A stretch of DNA of 64,000 nt from Roseimaritima multifibrata (GTDB lineage Bacteria > Planctomycetota > Planctomycetia > Pirellulales > Pirellulaceae), in contig NZ_CP036262.1 of assembly GCF_007741495.1 (NCBI RefSeq), positions 5,456,001 through 5,520,000 on the forward strand, written 5' to 3'. Position 1 is the first letter of the stretch. Each line of letters starts with the position of its first letter. Positions 25,680 through 34,152 of this stretch are shown here, one piece after another. Both the position numbers and the translations under genes were made by a program. The notes under the pieces are model-generated. The model did no database searches, was not told the origin of the DNA, and was given only the letters and a program-made list of their open reading frames with translations.

Positions 25680-26333
25680 CGTAGGACTCCATTCCGTCTG
25701 TCGCAAAGAGAAGTCATCCTGACTTTTCTTTTTTAAAAAATAACTGGAGAAATCGGTTTTAGCGTCCGAGAGCAAATGGAGCCAGAGTAATTTCAGAGCA
25801 AGAGAGCCGATTGCGATACGAAAGGATTGCTTTCGCGGGGGCCGCGACATTTATTAGTGACGTACTGCCGGCCTGTTCTCGCCCCGGCGAGCGTAGCGAC
25901 GTGACTGCCGTAGCTACCTTCGCCAGACGGTGGTTCCTGCGGCATGAGCATCACGGCCGCACTCGTTGCGCCGACGCTCCAAACCCACCGTCTGCAGACA
26001 GAGTTCCGTTTCCGGGCTTGCCACGGCGGACTTACAACTGGCAGCTACCGTATTGGGCGATCAAAAGGCTGGCGGAGAAGGATGAAATAGCAAAAAGGCA
26101 TGGGGGTAGCTGCCAGTTGTTGCCCCAGACCGGGACAAGCCCGGCGGAAGCAAACTAGCCAACTCCCAAAAGCGCAACTTCAAAGCTTACGCAGCGGGTT
26201 GGGATTTTCGGATGCCTTGCCGTCGACCAACCTGTTCGGAAACATTCAAGAATTGATTTTACGTCCCTAGCGAAAGGCGACAGACGGAGAGAGCTGGATG
26301 TCGCACAAAAAAGGATGGCGATGCCCACTTTCA
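25680..26333. other. Long gap inside the flagellar cluster with an inverted repeat
   Basis: 654 bases split fliF from fliG, unusual because the neighbouring genes are tightly packed. It holds the inverted repeat at 26034-26120 but no credible gene. It looks like an insertion of intergenic repeat material, and probably carries a separate promoter for the fliG operon. Confidence 0.55.
26034..26120. repeat. 16-bp perfect inverted repeat, 55-base spacer
   Basis: ACAACTGGCAGCTACC at 26034-26049 pairs with GGTAGCTGCCAGTTGT at 26105-26120. The flanks are also partly complementary in composition, as in a short palindromic mobile-type element. No transposase is near. Confidence 0.85.
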
Positions 26334-27980
26334 CTAAGCGGCGTCACCGATCCAGGCTCGCAGCACGTTGGCCGCGACGTCGGGATTGCTTTCGATCAAC
26401 TCGGTTAGTTCATCCTGCAGACTCTGCCCGGTGATTTTCATTCCGGGCGTGGAAGCCGGATCATCGGAACTTCCGCTTGGGGAATCTGCAGAGTCGGCTG
26501 AGATTTCCAAACCGAACCCTTCTTCAAACGATGCGGGTGCCGGTGGTGAGATACTGCGAGCCACCCCACGAGCGATCAGCAGCGCGACCAAAGCCAATCC
26601 CAATAAGGCAATCGTTTGCCATGATTCGGCCAACCAACCAAATGCCTTGTCGGCCGTTGTCGGACCGGCTATCGAAGCGACGGGCAAATCCGAGTAATCC
26701 CACACCTGAACCAGTTTCATGCGATCATCCCCTGGATCGACCGACTTCAACAGCACACTGACAGCCCCCTGAATCGTATTCTGAGTCTCTTCACGAATTT
26801 TCGCCAATCTGTCGGCAGGAGGTGGCGGGATCTCGGTAACATCCGCGTCCGGATTCTCTTTCAGATAATCGATCCGGTAAACCGATTCATAATAGGTTTT
26901 GGGCAATCCGATGCTGACTTGGACACGTCGCTCCTGCAGCGGCGCCACTTCCGACTGCTCGTACGTCTGCCCCGCGATCCCACGACTGGCTCTTGTTTCA
27001 TCACTGGTTTTGATCGTTGTCGGGGTATCATTAATCGTCATCCGCTGGTTTTCAGCCAACGCATTGGGTTCGACACCCGGCACCCCTCCTCGCGCCCCTT
27101 TGGTGGTTTCCGATTCTTGTTTCCGCGAATGTTCGTCAAGCGGTTGGCGGTTGTCGTACGTCACCTTGGTTGTTTGGCTTCGAATCGTCGGATCGACGTC
27201 GGCGGTCACCAACAAGCGAAAATCGCCATACGGAAGAAGCAGATTACGAATCCGATTTTCATAATCGGATTCGATGCGTCGTTTGGCTGCCAGCAACTCA
27301 CTCTCTTCGTCCCCCCAACCTCCAGACAACATCGCATTGGTATCGGTGACGGTGACATGCTCATCCTTTAATCCGGCAAAAGACGCGCGAACCAATTCAC
27401 GAATTTGATTGATGCGCATCTTGCCGAGCGGACTTGTTCCTGCGGGGGTAACCGTCACGCTAGCGGTTTGACTATGCTGACTTCGAAAACCGCCCTTGTC
27501 CGCATCGTACTGGACCTCTGCCCATTCGACATCGGGAAAGCGTTCGATTTGAGCTCCGATTTGTTTCAGCTTTGCGTATTCAGTGCGGTAGCGAAATTGG
27601 TCGTTCAGTTCCAACGGGCTTGATTGTTCCAACGCTTTTTGCACGGCCGATTCAAAGCGTGAGGGAACGTTTCCCGCTTCGACCAGGGCGGCCAGGAATT
27701 CATGCTCGTTGGCCGCTGGCACCAGCAACCGCTTGCCCTCGCGCACCGACCCGTTCAAACGGGCTGCGCTAAAGGCCAACTCCATCTCCGCCAGTTCCGT
27801 GTCATTAAACAACGCACCGCCAAACAGCGGAGTCATTTTATTCTCGGAAGTCCCTTGCACAAGAAACGCAAGCGCAATCGCGATCGCAACGATCAACATC
27901 AATCCAATCCCGCGAGACGCCATCGGCATCGCAAGAAAAGCATTTTTGAATTGTTCGGCGGCGTCTTTGAAAAAATTCAT
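26334..27980 (-). CDS. fliF: Flagellar MS-ring protein FliF
   Basis: 548 residues with membrane helices near residues 22-42 and 455-475. In between lie the ring-building modules (MTPLFGGALFNDTELAEME, then YRTEYAKLKQIG). The periplasmic RBM3/beta-collar segment follows (NTIQGAVSVLL). The cytoplasmic C-terminus (LQDELTELIESNPDVAANVL) is the FliG-binding tail. It assembles in the inner membrane as the base of rod and rotor. Position between fliE and fliG is canonical. Confidence 0.95.
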   Translation of the reverse strand: MNFFKDAAEQFKNAFLAMPMASRGIGLMLIVAIAIALAFLVQGTSENKMTPLFGGALFNDTELAEMELAFSAARLNGSVREGKRLLVPAANEHEFLAALVEAGNVPSRFESAVQKALEQSSPLELNDQFRYRTEYAKLKQIGAQIERFPDVEWAEVQYDADKGGFRSQHSQTASVTVTPAGTSPLGKMRINQIRELVRASFAGLKDEHVTVTDTNAMLSGGWGDEESELLAAKRRIESDYENRIRNLLLPYGDFRLLVTADVDPTIRSQTTKVTYDNRQPLDEHSRKQESETTKGARGGVPGVEPNALAENQRMTINDTPTTIKTSDETRASRGIAGQTYEQSEVAPLQERRVQVSIGLPKTYYESVYRIDYLKENPDADVTEIPPPPADRLAKIREETQNTIQGAVSVLLKSVDPGDDRMKLVQVWDYSDLPVASIAGPTTADKAFGWLAESWQTIALLGLALVALLIARGVARSISPPAPASFEEGFGLEISADSADSPSGSSDDPASTPGMKITGQSLQDELTELIESNPDVAANVLRAWIGDAA

Positions 27981-28005
27981 CGTCTGCTACGAAAACGAAT
28001 AAGGA

Positions 28006-28320
28006 CTAGATTTGAATCTGCTGGACTTCCCGGTAGGCATCCATCAACTTGTTCCGCATCTGCAACATCAAGCGAAATGCCATGTCTGCTTTCTGGACCG
28101 ATGTGAGGACTTCGGCTTGATTGACGTCTTCTCCTGTCAACATCCGATGCACTAACTGGTCCGCACTCTGCTGTGCCGTATTCACTTCCTGCACTTTTCC
28201 TGCAACCAGATCGAGGAACGGATTCCCCACCGGGTTGGTCGCTCCCGCTGCAAACCCTGGCGCTGCCGGAGGCGGCGGTGGTAGCGGCGGGGTATGAGAG
28301 GAAAAGCGAAGCGGTTGCAT
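28006..28320 (-). CDS. fliE: Flagellar hook-basal body protein FliE
   Basis: 104 residues. A Pro-rich N-terminus precedes the conserved helical region (VNTAQQSADQLVHRMLTGED, then ADMAFRLMLQMRNKLMDAY, then REVQ) diagnostic of FliE, the adaptor between the MS ring and the rod. It starts 3 bases after flgC and ends 25 bases before fliF. Confidence 0.93.
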   Translation of the reverse strand: MQPLRFSSHTPPLPPPPPAAPGFAAGATNPVGNPFLDLVAGKVQEVNTAQQSADQLVHRMLTGEDVNQAEVLTSVQKADMAFRLMLQMRNKLMDAYREVQQIQI

Positions 28321-28323
28321 TTA

Positions 28324-28746
28324 CTAAGCGATAATCGAAAGGGATTCGCGGCTAAGGTCTTTTGTAATTTCCATCACCCCAACGTTTGCTTCGTACGACC
28401 GAGTCGCCTCCAACGCGTCAACCATTTGCCCGGTCAGGTTGATATTTGGGTAGGCAACGTAGCCTTTCCACTTGCCCTCTTTGATCGCCAACGGATGTTT
28501 CGGGTCGTGCTTGTACAGCGGTTCGGACTCATCGGTTTGGATTTCCGATACTTTGACGCCGGATGCACCACTGCTGGTGGTCAATTCGTCATCGGTTTGA
28601 AAGACGACGCGACGAGCCCGATACGGGTTCGGCTTGCCCGTTTCATCCGTCAACGAAGACATATTTGCGATATTCCCCGAAACGGTATCGAGTCGTGTCC
28701 GCTGAGCAACCAGCGCCGAAGTGCTGATATCAAGAGATCGAATCAT
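28324..28746 (-). CDS. flgC: Flagellar basal-body rod protein FlgC
   Basis: 140 residues. The N-terminus (SLDISTSALVAQRTRLDTVS, then GNIAN) is the rod-protein signature and the C-terminus (YPNINLTGQMVDALEATRSY, then EANV) is the FlgC-type helix. It is a proximal rod subunit exported through the flagellar system. Order flgB-flgC-fliE is canonical. Confidence 0.95.
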   Translation of the reverse strand: MIRSLDISTSALVAQRTRLDTVSGNIANMSSLTDETGKPNPYRARRVVFQTDDELTTSSGASGVKVSEIQTDESEPLYKHDPKHPLAIKEGKWKGYVAYPNINLTGQMVDALEATRSYEANVGVMEITKDLSRESLSIIA

Positions 28747-28786
28747 GATCCTACCTGTAAGCGAGGAACGTCAAAATGATGGACTA

Positions 28787-29227
28787 CTATGCGCGTTCGG
28801 TGATCGCCGCTCGCAACACGTTGAACTGACTTCGCATCAAAGCGATTGCCAGATTGTGCGTGTGTTGGTTCTTAGCAATTTGAGTGACTTGAGTTTCCAG
28901 GCCAACGTCGCTGCCGTCATGAAAGACGACTTGCTCCATTGCTTTGCGGGGCCCATCGGCAAATTCAGGCTGGACTTCTCCGACCTGGGAGGGCGGTGCA
29001 AAGGCGAGGGCACTTGCGGACATCGGAGGCGAGGTTCTAGGCGTATTCGCTTCGTGGATCGATTCCGCCAACGCTTCTTGAAATGCGTCGACTTTTAGAT
29101 CGCGTGATCGATACCCCGGAGTATCCGCGTTGGCCATATTCCCAGCCAAGACTTGATGGCGTCGCTGGGCAAAAATCGCCGTTTGCTCAAGCGCAGGGAT
29201 CGAGGTCGATTGAAACAGATTCAGCAT
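28787..29227 (-). CDS. flgB: Flagellar basal-body rod protein FlgB
   Basis: 146 residues. VLAGNMANADTPGYRSRDLK is the classic FlgB segment, and the C-terminus has the rod helix (LAIALMRSQFNVLRAAI). A low-complexity loop rich in Ala, Ser and Pro lies in the middle, usual for FlgB. Its ATG overlaps the stop of the ATPase-fold gene by one base (TAATG), so the two are translated together. It is the most proximal rod protein. Confidence 0.95.
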   Translation of the reverse strand: MLNLFQSTSIPALEQTAIFAQRRHQVLAGNMANADTPGYRSRDLKVDAFQEALAESIHEANTPRTSPPMSASALAFAPPSQVGEVQPEFADGPRKAMEQVVFHDGSDVGLETQVTQIAKNQHTHNLAIALMRSQFNVLRAAITERA

Positions 29228-29637
29228 TAGGCTGCCTCCGTTTGGACCGCTCCAAGAGGAAATCGAACGGTAACGGCCGCACCACCTTGTGGGCAGTTTT
29301 GACGCACGATTTCACCGTGCAAACGAGCGACTGCCAGTGGGAACGAAGCGGAGCGTTCCTCGATCGAGCATCCCGAATCGGCGATTTCTAATTCCAGTAA
29401 GCCGCCACCTTGCCAGGCCACAATCGATAGTTCCCCATTGTCCATCTCGTTTAAAGACTGACCGATTAGGATCTCTAACAACTGCAACATGTCATCGGGA
29501 TTTCCAGGCGAAGCGATGGTCGCTGGAATATTCATTTCCAGGACCACTTGCCCAGAATGCTGACTCAACACATTTTCGGCAGCTTTGGCGGCCAAACGAC
29601 TCAGCGTGGTCGTTGTGGCTGTTGATTGCGAGGCCAT
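29227..29637 (-). CDS. Lone HATPase-fold protein at the head of the rod operon
   Basis: 136 residues from the ATG at 29637, which has AAGGA 7 bases before it; an ATG 11 codons upstream (29670) is also possible. The middle and C-terminus read like a GHKL/histidine-kinase ATPase fold: LLEILIGQSLNEM as a degenerate N box, LLELEIADSG as the G1-type motif, and a GGAAVTVRFPL C-terminal strand. There is no dimerisation/phosphoacceptor domain and no membrane segment, so it is not a complete kinase. The N-box Asn appears replaced. It is coupled to flgB, which suggests a role in rod-operon expression or assembly, unproven. Confidence 0.65.
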   Translation of the reverse strand: MASQSTATTTTLSRLAAKAAENVLSQHSGQVVLEMNIPATIASPGNPDDMLQLLEILIGQSLNEMDNGELSIVAWQGGGLLELEIADSGCSIEERSASFPLAVARLHGEIVRQNCPQGGAAVTVRFPLGAVQTEAA

Positions 29638-29772
29638 CCGCGATTCCTTCAACAAGGGTTGGTTTTTCATTCAACCCTGTGATTACTAAGAATCACCGCC
29701 TCAAGACAAGAGAAATTTCCAGAATTATTAAAGTCGATGGATTCAAGTTCGAATCGATGGTGGAAATTCGGC

Positions 29773-30228
29773 TCAATCGCTGGAAGAAAGATCCAGGCGG
29801 CTAGGCCCGCGATTTTCATCCGCTTGGCGATAAGCCGACGCGGCATGCTGGGAACCGGTACTTTGCCGCATCCGCTCGGCCAACGAATCACGACTAACCA
29901 TCAGCGTCGCCTCCGCTTCTTGCTCCATTTCCATCATGGCAGCCAGCAAGCGTTCGCCTTCATCAAAGTACTCCTGGCACTGCTGCCGGAGGTCTTCACT
30001 TGCCCAGCGGCGCGAGGCGGCCGGTTGGCTAGCAAAAGGTCTTAGTTCTTCTTGAAGTGCCGCAAACTTTTCCAAGTGTTTCTGTTTTTTGGCCAAATGA
30101 GGTAACAACTGAGAGACCTGTTCCTTGCGAACGAACCCCATCTGCTCCTCCGACAGCTCGTACAACTCTTGCAGCACAAGCATTCGCTGAGTTACCAGGT
30201 CGAGCAACTTTTCTGTTTCATGCGACAT
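29773..30228 (-). CDS. Coiled-coil protein, possible FlgN-like chaperone
   Basis: 151 residues, almost wholly helical, rich in Glu, Gln, Leu and Arg, with no hydrophobic segment. Length, composition and position beside rod genes fit FlgN-type export chaperones for hook-associated proteins. Sequence identity to FlgN is not obvious. No hook-associated genes are in the window. It sits between the TPR protein and the HATPase-fold gene on the same strand. Confidence 0.6.
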   Translation of the reverse strand: MSHETEKLLDLVTQRMLVLQELYELSEEQMGFVRKEQVSQLLPHLAKKQKHLEKFAALQEELRPFASQPAASRRWASEDLRQQCQEYFDEGERLLAAMMEMEQEAEATLMVSRDSLAERMRQSTGSQHAASAYRQADENRGPSRLDLSSSD

Positions 30229-30260
30229 TTCTAAGACTCCCTTGTCTTGTCAAAGCGAAG

Positions 30261-32843
30261 TTACGCGTCCGCGTCCTGGGGGGCGACTTCCGGCGGAACC
30301 ATCCAAGCGAATAACCTTTGCCATTGCTCACGATCATAGCGGGTCGTTTCCACAAACAGGCTATCCATTTCTTTGGGAATGCGTTGCAACACGCGTTCGG
30401 CTTGCCGGACAATCAGGTTGGCTTCCCGTTTTCGGCCCAAATCTTCCATGCACTGTGCCTGACCAAGCATCGCCTCCAGAGAGGCCGGTTCGTTCATGTA
30501 TCGCAGCGAAACGCCGCGGTAGGCTTCGGCCGCTTCTTCATACTTCCCCAACTGACGCAGCACATCGGCTTCGGCAAGAAAGCAATTCCTGAGCATCGAT
30601 TGGTCTTGGTTTGACAATTCCTGGTCTTCTTCACTGCGATCGAGTTGCTGTCGCAGCCCACTAAAGCCGTCGGCCGCCTGCTGCAGGTATTCATCACGGG
30701 ACTGGCTAAGCCTTCTCCGGGCGACGTCCAGCAGGTCGGGAGCCTCGGATTCGACCTCAGGCCAATGGGCCGCCATCTGACGCGAGCGAGCTGCCAAATA
30801 GCGGGCATTCCGAGCTCGCTCCTGCGCTTCACGCAGCAATTCGTCTCCTGCGATTCGGTTTTCCGAGATCAGAATTTCTTCACGGTCCGCCGTTTCGTCC
30901 AGCCGACCGATAGCGGCCAGCAAGAGTTCCTGGTTATCTCGAAATTGAATTTGGTCGTCCGTCGGCGGCTGGATTTCCGGAGGCAATTCGCCTGTCAGGA
31001 AAAGATGATTTCGGTACGCATCCCGATAGAGCAACTGCCCCAGCAAATAGAGCGAATCACGCCAAACTTTGCTTTCGGGGGCAAGCGTCCCGTCGTACAG
31101 GTTTTCGTCCAGCAGTTCTCTAGCTTCGACGAAACGGTTCAGTTCTGCGTTGGCCAGTGCGGCAATCAAACGGGCTTCATAACGCAACGAATCGCGGGGA
31201 TGTTCAACCACACAGGTGGTCAACGGCCGCAACGCATCTTCCGGTCGGTCGAGTGCTAGCAGCGTCCGCCCTTTAACTAGTAAGCCTCGCGGCTTGAGGG
31301 CTCGCTTTTCATAACGGAGGTATTCTTCCACCCAGGTCAGGGTTCGCCCGAAATCGCCCGCTTGTTCGTAAGCCTCGATCGTATCCCAAACCGCGGGAAT
31401 GTACTCCGTGGTCGTATAGCGTTCCTTGGCGGCCGATGCCCGGGCATCGCCTGCTGCACGGTAATATTGGCGAGCCTTGGCGGCGACCTCCGGCGGCATC
31501 GCTCCATCGCTCTGGCGACCGTTCTCCAAAGTCGATTCGGCCCAGTCGCTAAGGGCTAGGCCTTCAAGCATGTAGGCCTGATCCAGAGGAAGGACGGGTG
31601 GTAGGCTGCGAGCCAAATCGACCGAGTACCTGTATTCTCCGGCTTCTCGCAACTGGTCTGCGACGCCCGCCATTCGCTGGCGAAATTCTTCCAAACGGAT
31701 AATCCGGCCATCAAAAAGCCGGGGGTCACCAATTTCACGAACCAGATATCGAGCCGTCTGCAGCACATCTTCTCCCATTCCCTGAGACGCTAGCAATTCG
31801 GACTCGAGGACTCCGCCGGCAATGGATTCGGCATTGAAGGGGCGGTGCAGGCGAACGGTCGTGGCGACAGCAATCGCCGCCTCGTTCTCTTTCAAAGCCC
31901 GCAAGCCACGCGCGACCCACAACCGCGACCGAGTCGCCAAGAGCGGATCGGCTTCTCGATCAATCGCTTCAAGGTCTTCGATAGCCTTGCGGATTTTGGT
32001 CCGGATCGCAGGGGAGGGCAGGGCCGCTTTCGATCCCTCTTCTAAGCTGATCGCTTCGGTGATTTGAGAAATCGCATCCAGCAAGCGGGCTTCCTGAACG
32101 ATTTGCGGATCGCTTCCGTTGTCGATCACTTCGCGAATCGGTTCGCGTGCCGCCGCCCATTGCTCTTTCTGTATCAACGCACGTCCCAGCAACAATTTCG
32201 CATTATCCAGGCCGATCGTTCCCGGCGTTTCCCATTCCAACAGGTTGCGGGCCGACTGAAGTGCGACCTCCGGCTCCATTTCGGCAGCCTGCAACTGGCT
32301 TTCCACCAACAGCGGCATCAGTTGCAAACGGGTAGCCGGGTCGATATCGATCGCCGTTTCTAAATACTTCGCCGCTTTCGAGAATTTCCCTTTGCTCAAG
32401 AAAGCTTCTCCCAGCAACTGATTTCCTTCGGCTTCCCGGCCAGGGGGAAAGCCATGTTCGGCGGAAGCCTGCAAATGAGGGATGGCACCATCCATCGCGA
32501 TTCGCCACTCATTCAAATCGACTTGCTTGTTGGCCGCCGCTGCCAATCCTGCACCGATCAAAAATTCTTTCAGATGAATTTGGTCGGCATCTTCGTATTC
32601 TTCGGGGAATTCAACGGTCTGAGCCAACTTTGCCGCGACCGCCGGTCGGCCGGCAACATATTCCTCCGACGCCAATCGCAACGTTTCCTCGATCCCCGGA
32701 GCTCCACTTCGAGCCCATACGGTGAAAAGTGTTGCAAAGGCTCCGATGGAAGCGATTCCCACAACAGCTATCAGCGCAGCGGTCATCCCCATCGACCGAT
32801 CAGGACGTTTGGACGAACTCGCTTCCGGGGATTTCTCTGCCAT
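30261..32843 (-). CDS. Membrane-anchored TPR-repeat protein
   Basis: 860 residues. A short cytoplasmic N-terminus precedes one membrane helix (about 22-43). The rest is helical repeat: consecutive TPR-like units are visible (LLGEAFLSKGKFSKAAKYLE; LLGRALIQKEQWAAAREPI; EADVLRQLGKYEEAAEAYRG). Such proteins form a superhelical scaffold for protein binding, here outside the cytoplasm. It lies 32 bases upstream of the FlgN-like gene and may head the flagellar operon. Whether it takes part in motility is only inferred from position. Confidence 0.82.
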   Translation of the reverse strand: MAEKSPEASSSKRPDRSMGMTAALIAVVGIASIGAFATLFTVWARSGAPGIEETLRLASEEYVAGRPAVAAKLAQTVEFPEEYEDADQIHLKEFLIGAGLAAAANKQVDLNEWRIAMDGAIPHLQASAEHGFPPGREAEGNQLLGEAFLSKGKFSKAAKYLETAIDIDPATRLQLMPLLVESQLQAAEMEPEVALQSARNLLEWETPGTIGLDNAKLLLGRALIQKEQWAAAREPIREVIDNGSDPQIVQEARLLDAISQITEAISLEEGSKAALPSPAIRTKIRKAIEDLEAIDREADPLLATRSRLWVARGLRALKENEAAIAVATTVRLHRPFNAESIAGGVLESELLASQGMGEDVLQTARYLVREIGDPRLFDGRIIRLEEFRQRMAGVADQLREAGEYRYSVDLARSLPPVLPLDQAYMLEGLALSDWAESTLENGRQSDGAMPPEVAAKARQYYRAAGDARASAAKERYTTTEYIPAVWDTIEAYEQAGDFGRTLTWVEEYLRYEKRALKPRGLLVKGRTLLALDRPEDALRPLTTCVVEHPRDSLRYEARLIAALANAELNRFVEARELLDENLYDGTLAPESKVWRDSLYLLGQLLYRDAYRNHLFLTGELPPEIQPPTDDQIQFRDNQELLLAAIGRLDETADREEILISENRIAGDELLREAQERARNARYLAARSRQMAAHWPEVESEAPDLLDVARRRLSQSRDEYLQQAADGFSGLRQQLDRSEEDQELSNQDQSMLRNCFLAEADVLRQLGKYEEAAEAYRGVSLRYMNEPASLEAMLGQAQCMEDLGRKREANLIVRQAERVLQRIPKEMDSLFVETTRYDREQWQRLFAWMVPPEVAPQDADA

Positions 32844-33316
32844 CGACGGCCAACTAAAGGAAATTCAAACCTAGTAGAACAGCGCAAGCCGTCACGCTAT
32901 TACGCTGAATTCGCAGGTTCTATCGCCGAACGGCCTTTGCCGCCCCGCATTTAAAAAGGCATTTCACTCACTGTCTGGCCAGACTGCTTGCACTCTTTGG
33001 CCACAAAGTGGGCACTTCATTTACAAAGATGTGTCAGAAACGGTCAATACGAACGTGCTTAAGGAAACTTCCGAGCGGAAACCGCCGTCCAGGTCACCGG
33101 TAATCCGCAGAACCAGCACAACCGACCAAACTGCCCAGGCAGCACACTTTCACCAGTCCTTTCTACACCTAAAAACTCCGTCATCCTCCTACTTTGCGTG
33201 CTAGGTTTGTTTGGCATCATCGCCAGCCGTCACACGATCTACTTCATTCCTATCAGCCTCGCAGTCACCCACGGGGGGTCGAATACGAGGCCGCCGAGCC
33301 GAGAGGAACCTTGCAC
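32844..33316. other. Divergent intergenic region
   Basis: About 470 bases between the TPR gene and the small conserved protein on the opposite strand. It should hold both promoters. I see no repeat, RNA or gene I can support. Confidence 0.5.
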
Positions 33317-33706
33317 GTGCCCAAATCCAACACCGCTATCGAAACCGTTGCTTCCGAAACCGTCACCATCGACCGCCGTCGTCAAGAGCGTCGCGAAGAG
33401 GAAACCAACAGTGCAGCTCCTGAAGTCCGTCGCAAAACGCAACGTCGTCGTCAAATCGACCCGACCACCTGCGAACGGGACTACAACGAGCAAGAGATCG
33501 AATTCATGCACGCGATGGACGAGTACAAGCGAGCCGCGGGCCGCATGTTCCCAACCTGCAGCGAAGTCTTGGAAGTGATTCGTTCGCTTGGTTACGTCCA
33601 ACTGAACGAAGATCAGCGAGCTCAGCTGGCATGGGACGAAAGCGACACGGTCGAACCCTACACCAACAGTCAAGACGAAGAAGATTTCGACTGCGAAGAC
33701 GAATAA
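33317..33706 (+). CDS. Small conserved hypothetical protein, charged
   Basis: 129 residues from the GTG at 33317, which has GAGAGGA about 9 bases upstream; the frame is open earlier but that part is poor coding sequence. The middle is strongly charged ([29 protein letters not shown]), followed by an ordered-looking helical segment ([20 protein letters not shown], then [16 protein letters not shown]) and an acidic tail. The helix with the phrase around [12 protein letters not shown] suggests a small nucleic-acid or protein-binding domain. I do not recognise the family. It stands alone, directly before a repeat array. Confidence 0.7.
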   Translation: MPKSNTAIETVASETVTIDRRRQERREEETNSAAPEVRRKTQRRRQIDPTTCERDYNEQEIEFMHAMDEYKRAAGRMFPTCSEVLEVIRSLGYVQLNEDQRAQLAWDESDTVEPYTNSQDEEDFDCEDE

Positions 33707-33716
33707 GTCGCGATTA

Positions 33717-34091
33717 CCGGACAGCTCGCGTTGTACCGATAAGAGAGTGAGCGCGAATCAAAAATTCCAAATTCCTAGCGGAAGGGCGCGAGCCCTCCGG
33801 CCCGGGAACCACTCCGCAAGAAAGGCCGGACGGCTTGCGCCGTTCCGCTATGAGAGTGCTCGCACACCAAAATTTCTTAGCGGCAGGGCGCGAGCCCTCC
33901 GGCCAGAAAACCACTCCGCAAGAAAGGCCGGACGGCTCGCGCCGTTCCGCTAAGAGAGTGATTGCACACCAAAATTTCTTAGCGGAAGGGCGCGAGCCCT
34001 CCGGCCAGAAAACCACTCCGCAAGAAAGGCCGGACGGCTCGCGCCGTTCCGCTAAGAAAGTAGATGCCGGACGGCTTGCGCCGTTCCGCTT
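33717..34091. repeat. Array of the ~100-bp palindromic repeat, about 3.5 units
   Basis: Units 102 bases apart (right arms near 33824, 33926 and 34028), preceded by a degenerate half-copy and ended by a truncated one. Each unit is an inverted repeat: TTAGCGGAAGGGCGCGAGCC plus CTCCGGCC against its near-complement, with about 2 mismatches in 28. It begins 10 bases after the stop of the small gene. Confidence 0.92.
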
Positions 34092-34094
34092 AAA

Positions 34095-34120
34095 GTCTGG
34101 CCGGTTATCACCGGCCAGAC
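34095..34120 (-). terminator. Hairpin after the esterase gene
   Basis: GTCTGGCCGG and CCGGCCAGAC pair perfectly around TTATCA, 33-58 bases past the esterase stop. On the minus strand it is followed by ACTTTAAG, a weak T run. Confidence 0.55.
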
Positions 34121-34152
34121 CGATCTATCAACGACGCCATGCTCGCTTTGCC

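Noticed and set aside
26334-32843. Sigma-54 promoter upstream of the rod operon
   Set aside because: I looked for paired GG and GC elements at the expected spacing near the operon heads and found none I could support.
33198-33578. Overlapping frames across the small conserved gene at 33317
   Set aside because: The frame starting at GTG 33317 has a good ribosome site, a charged core and an acidic end. The other frames lack a plausible start or composition.
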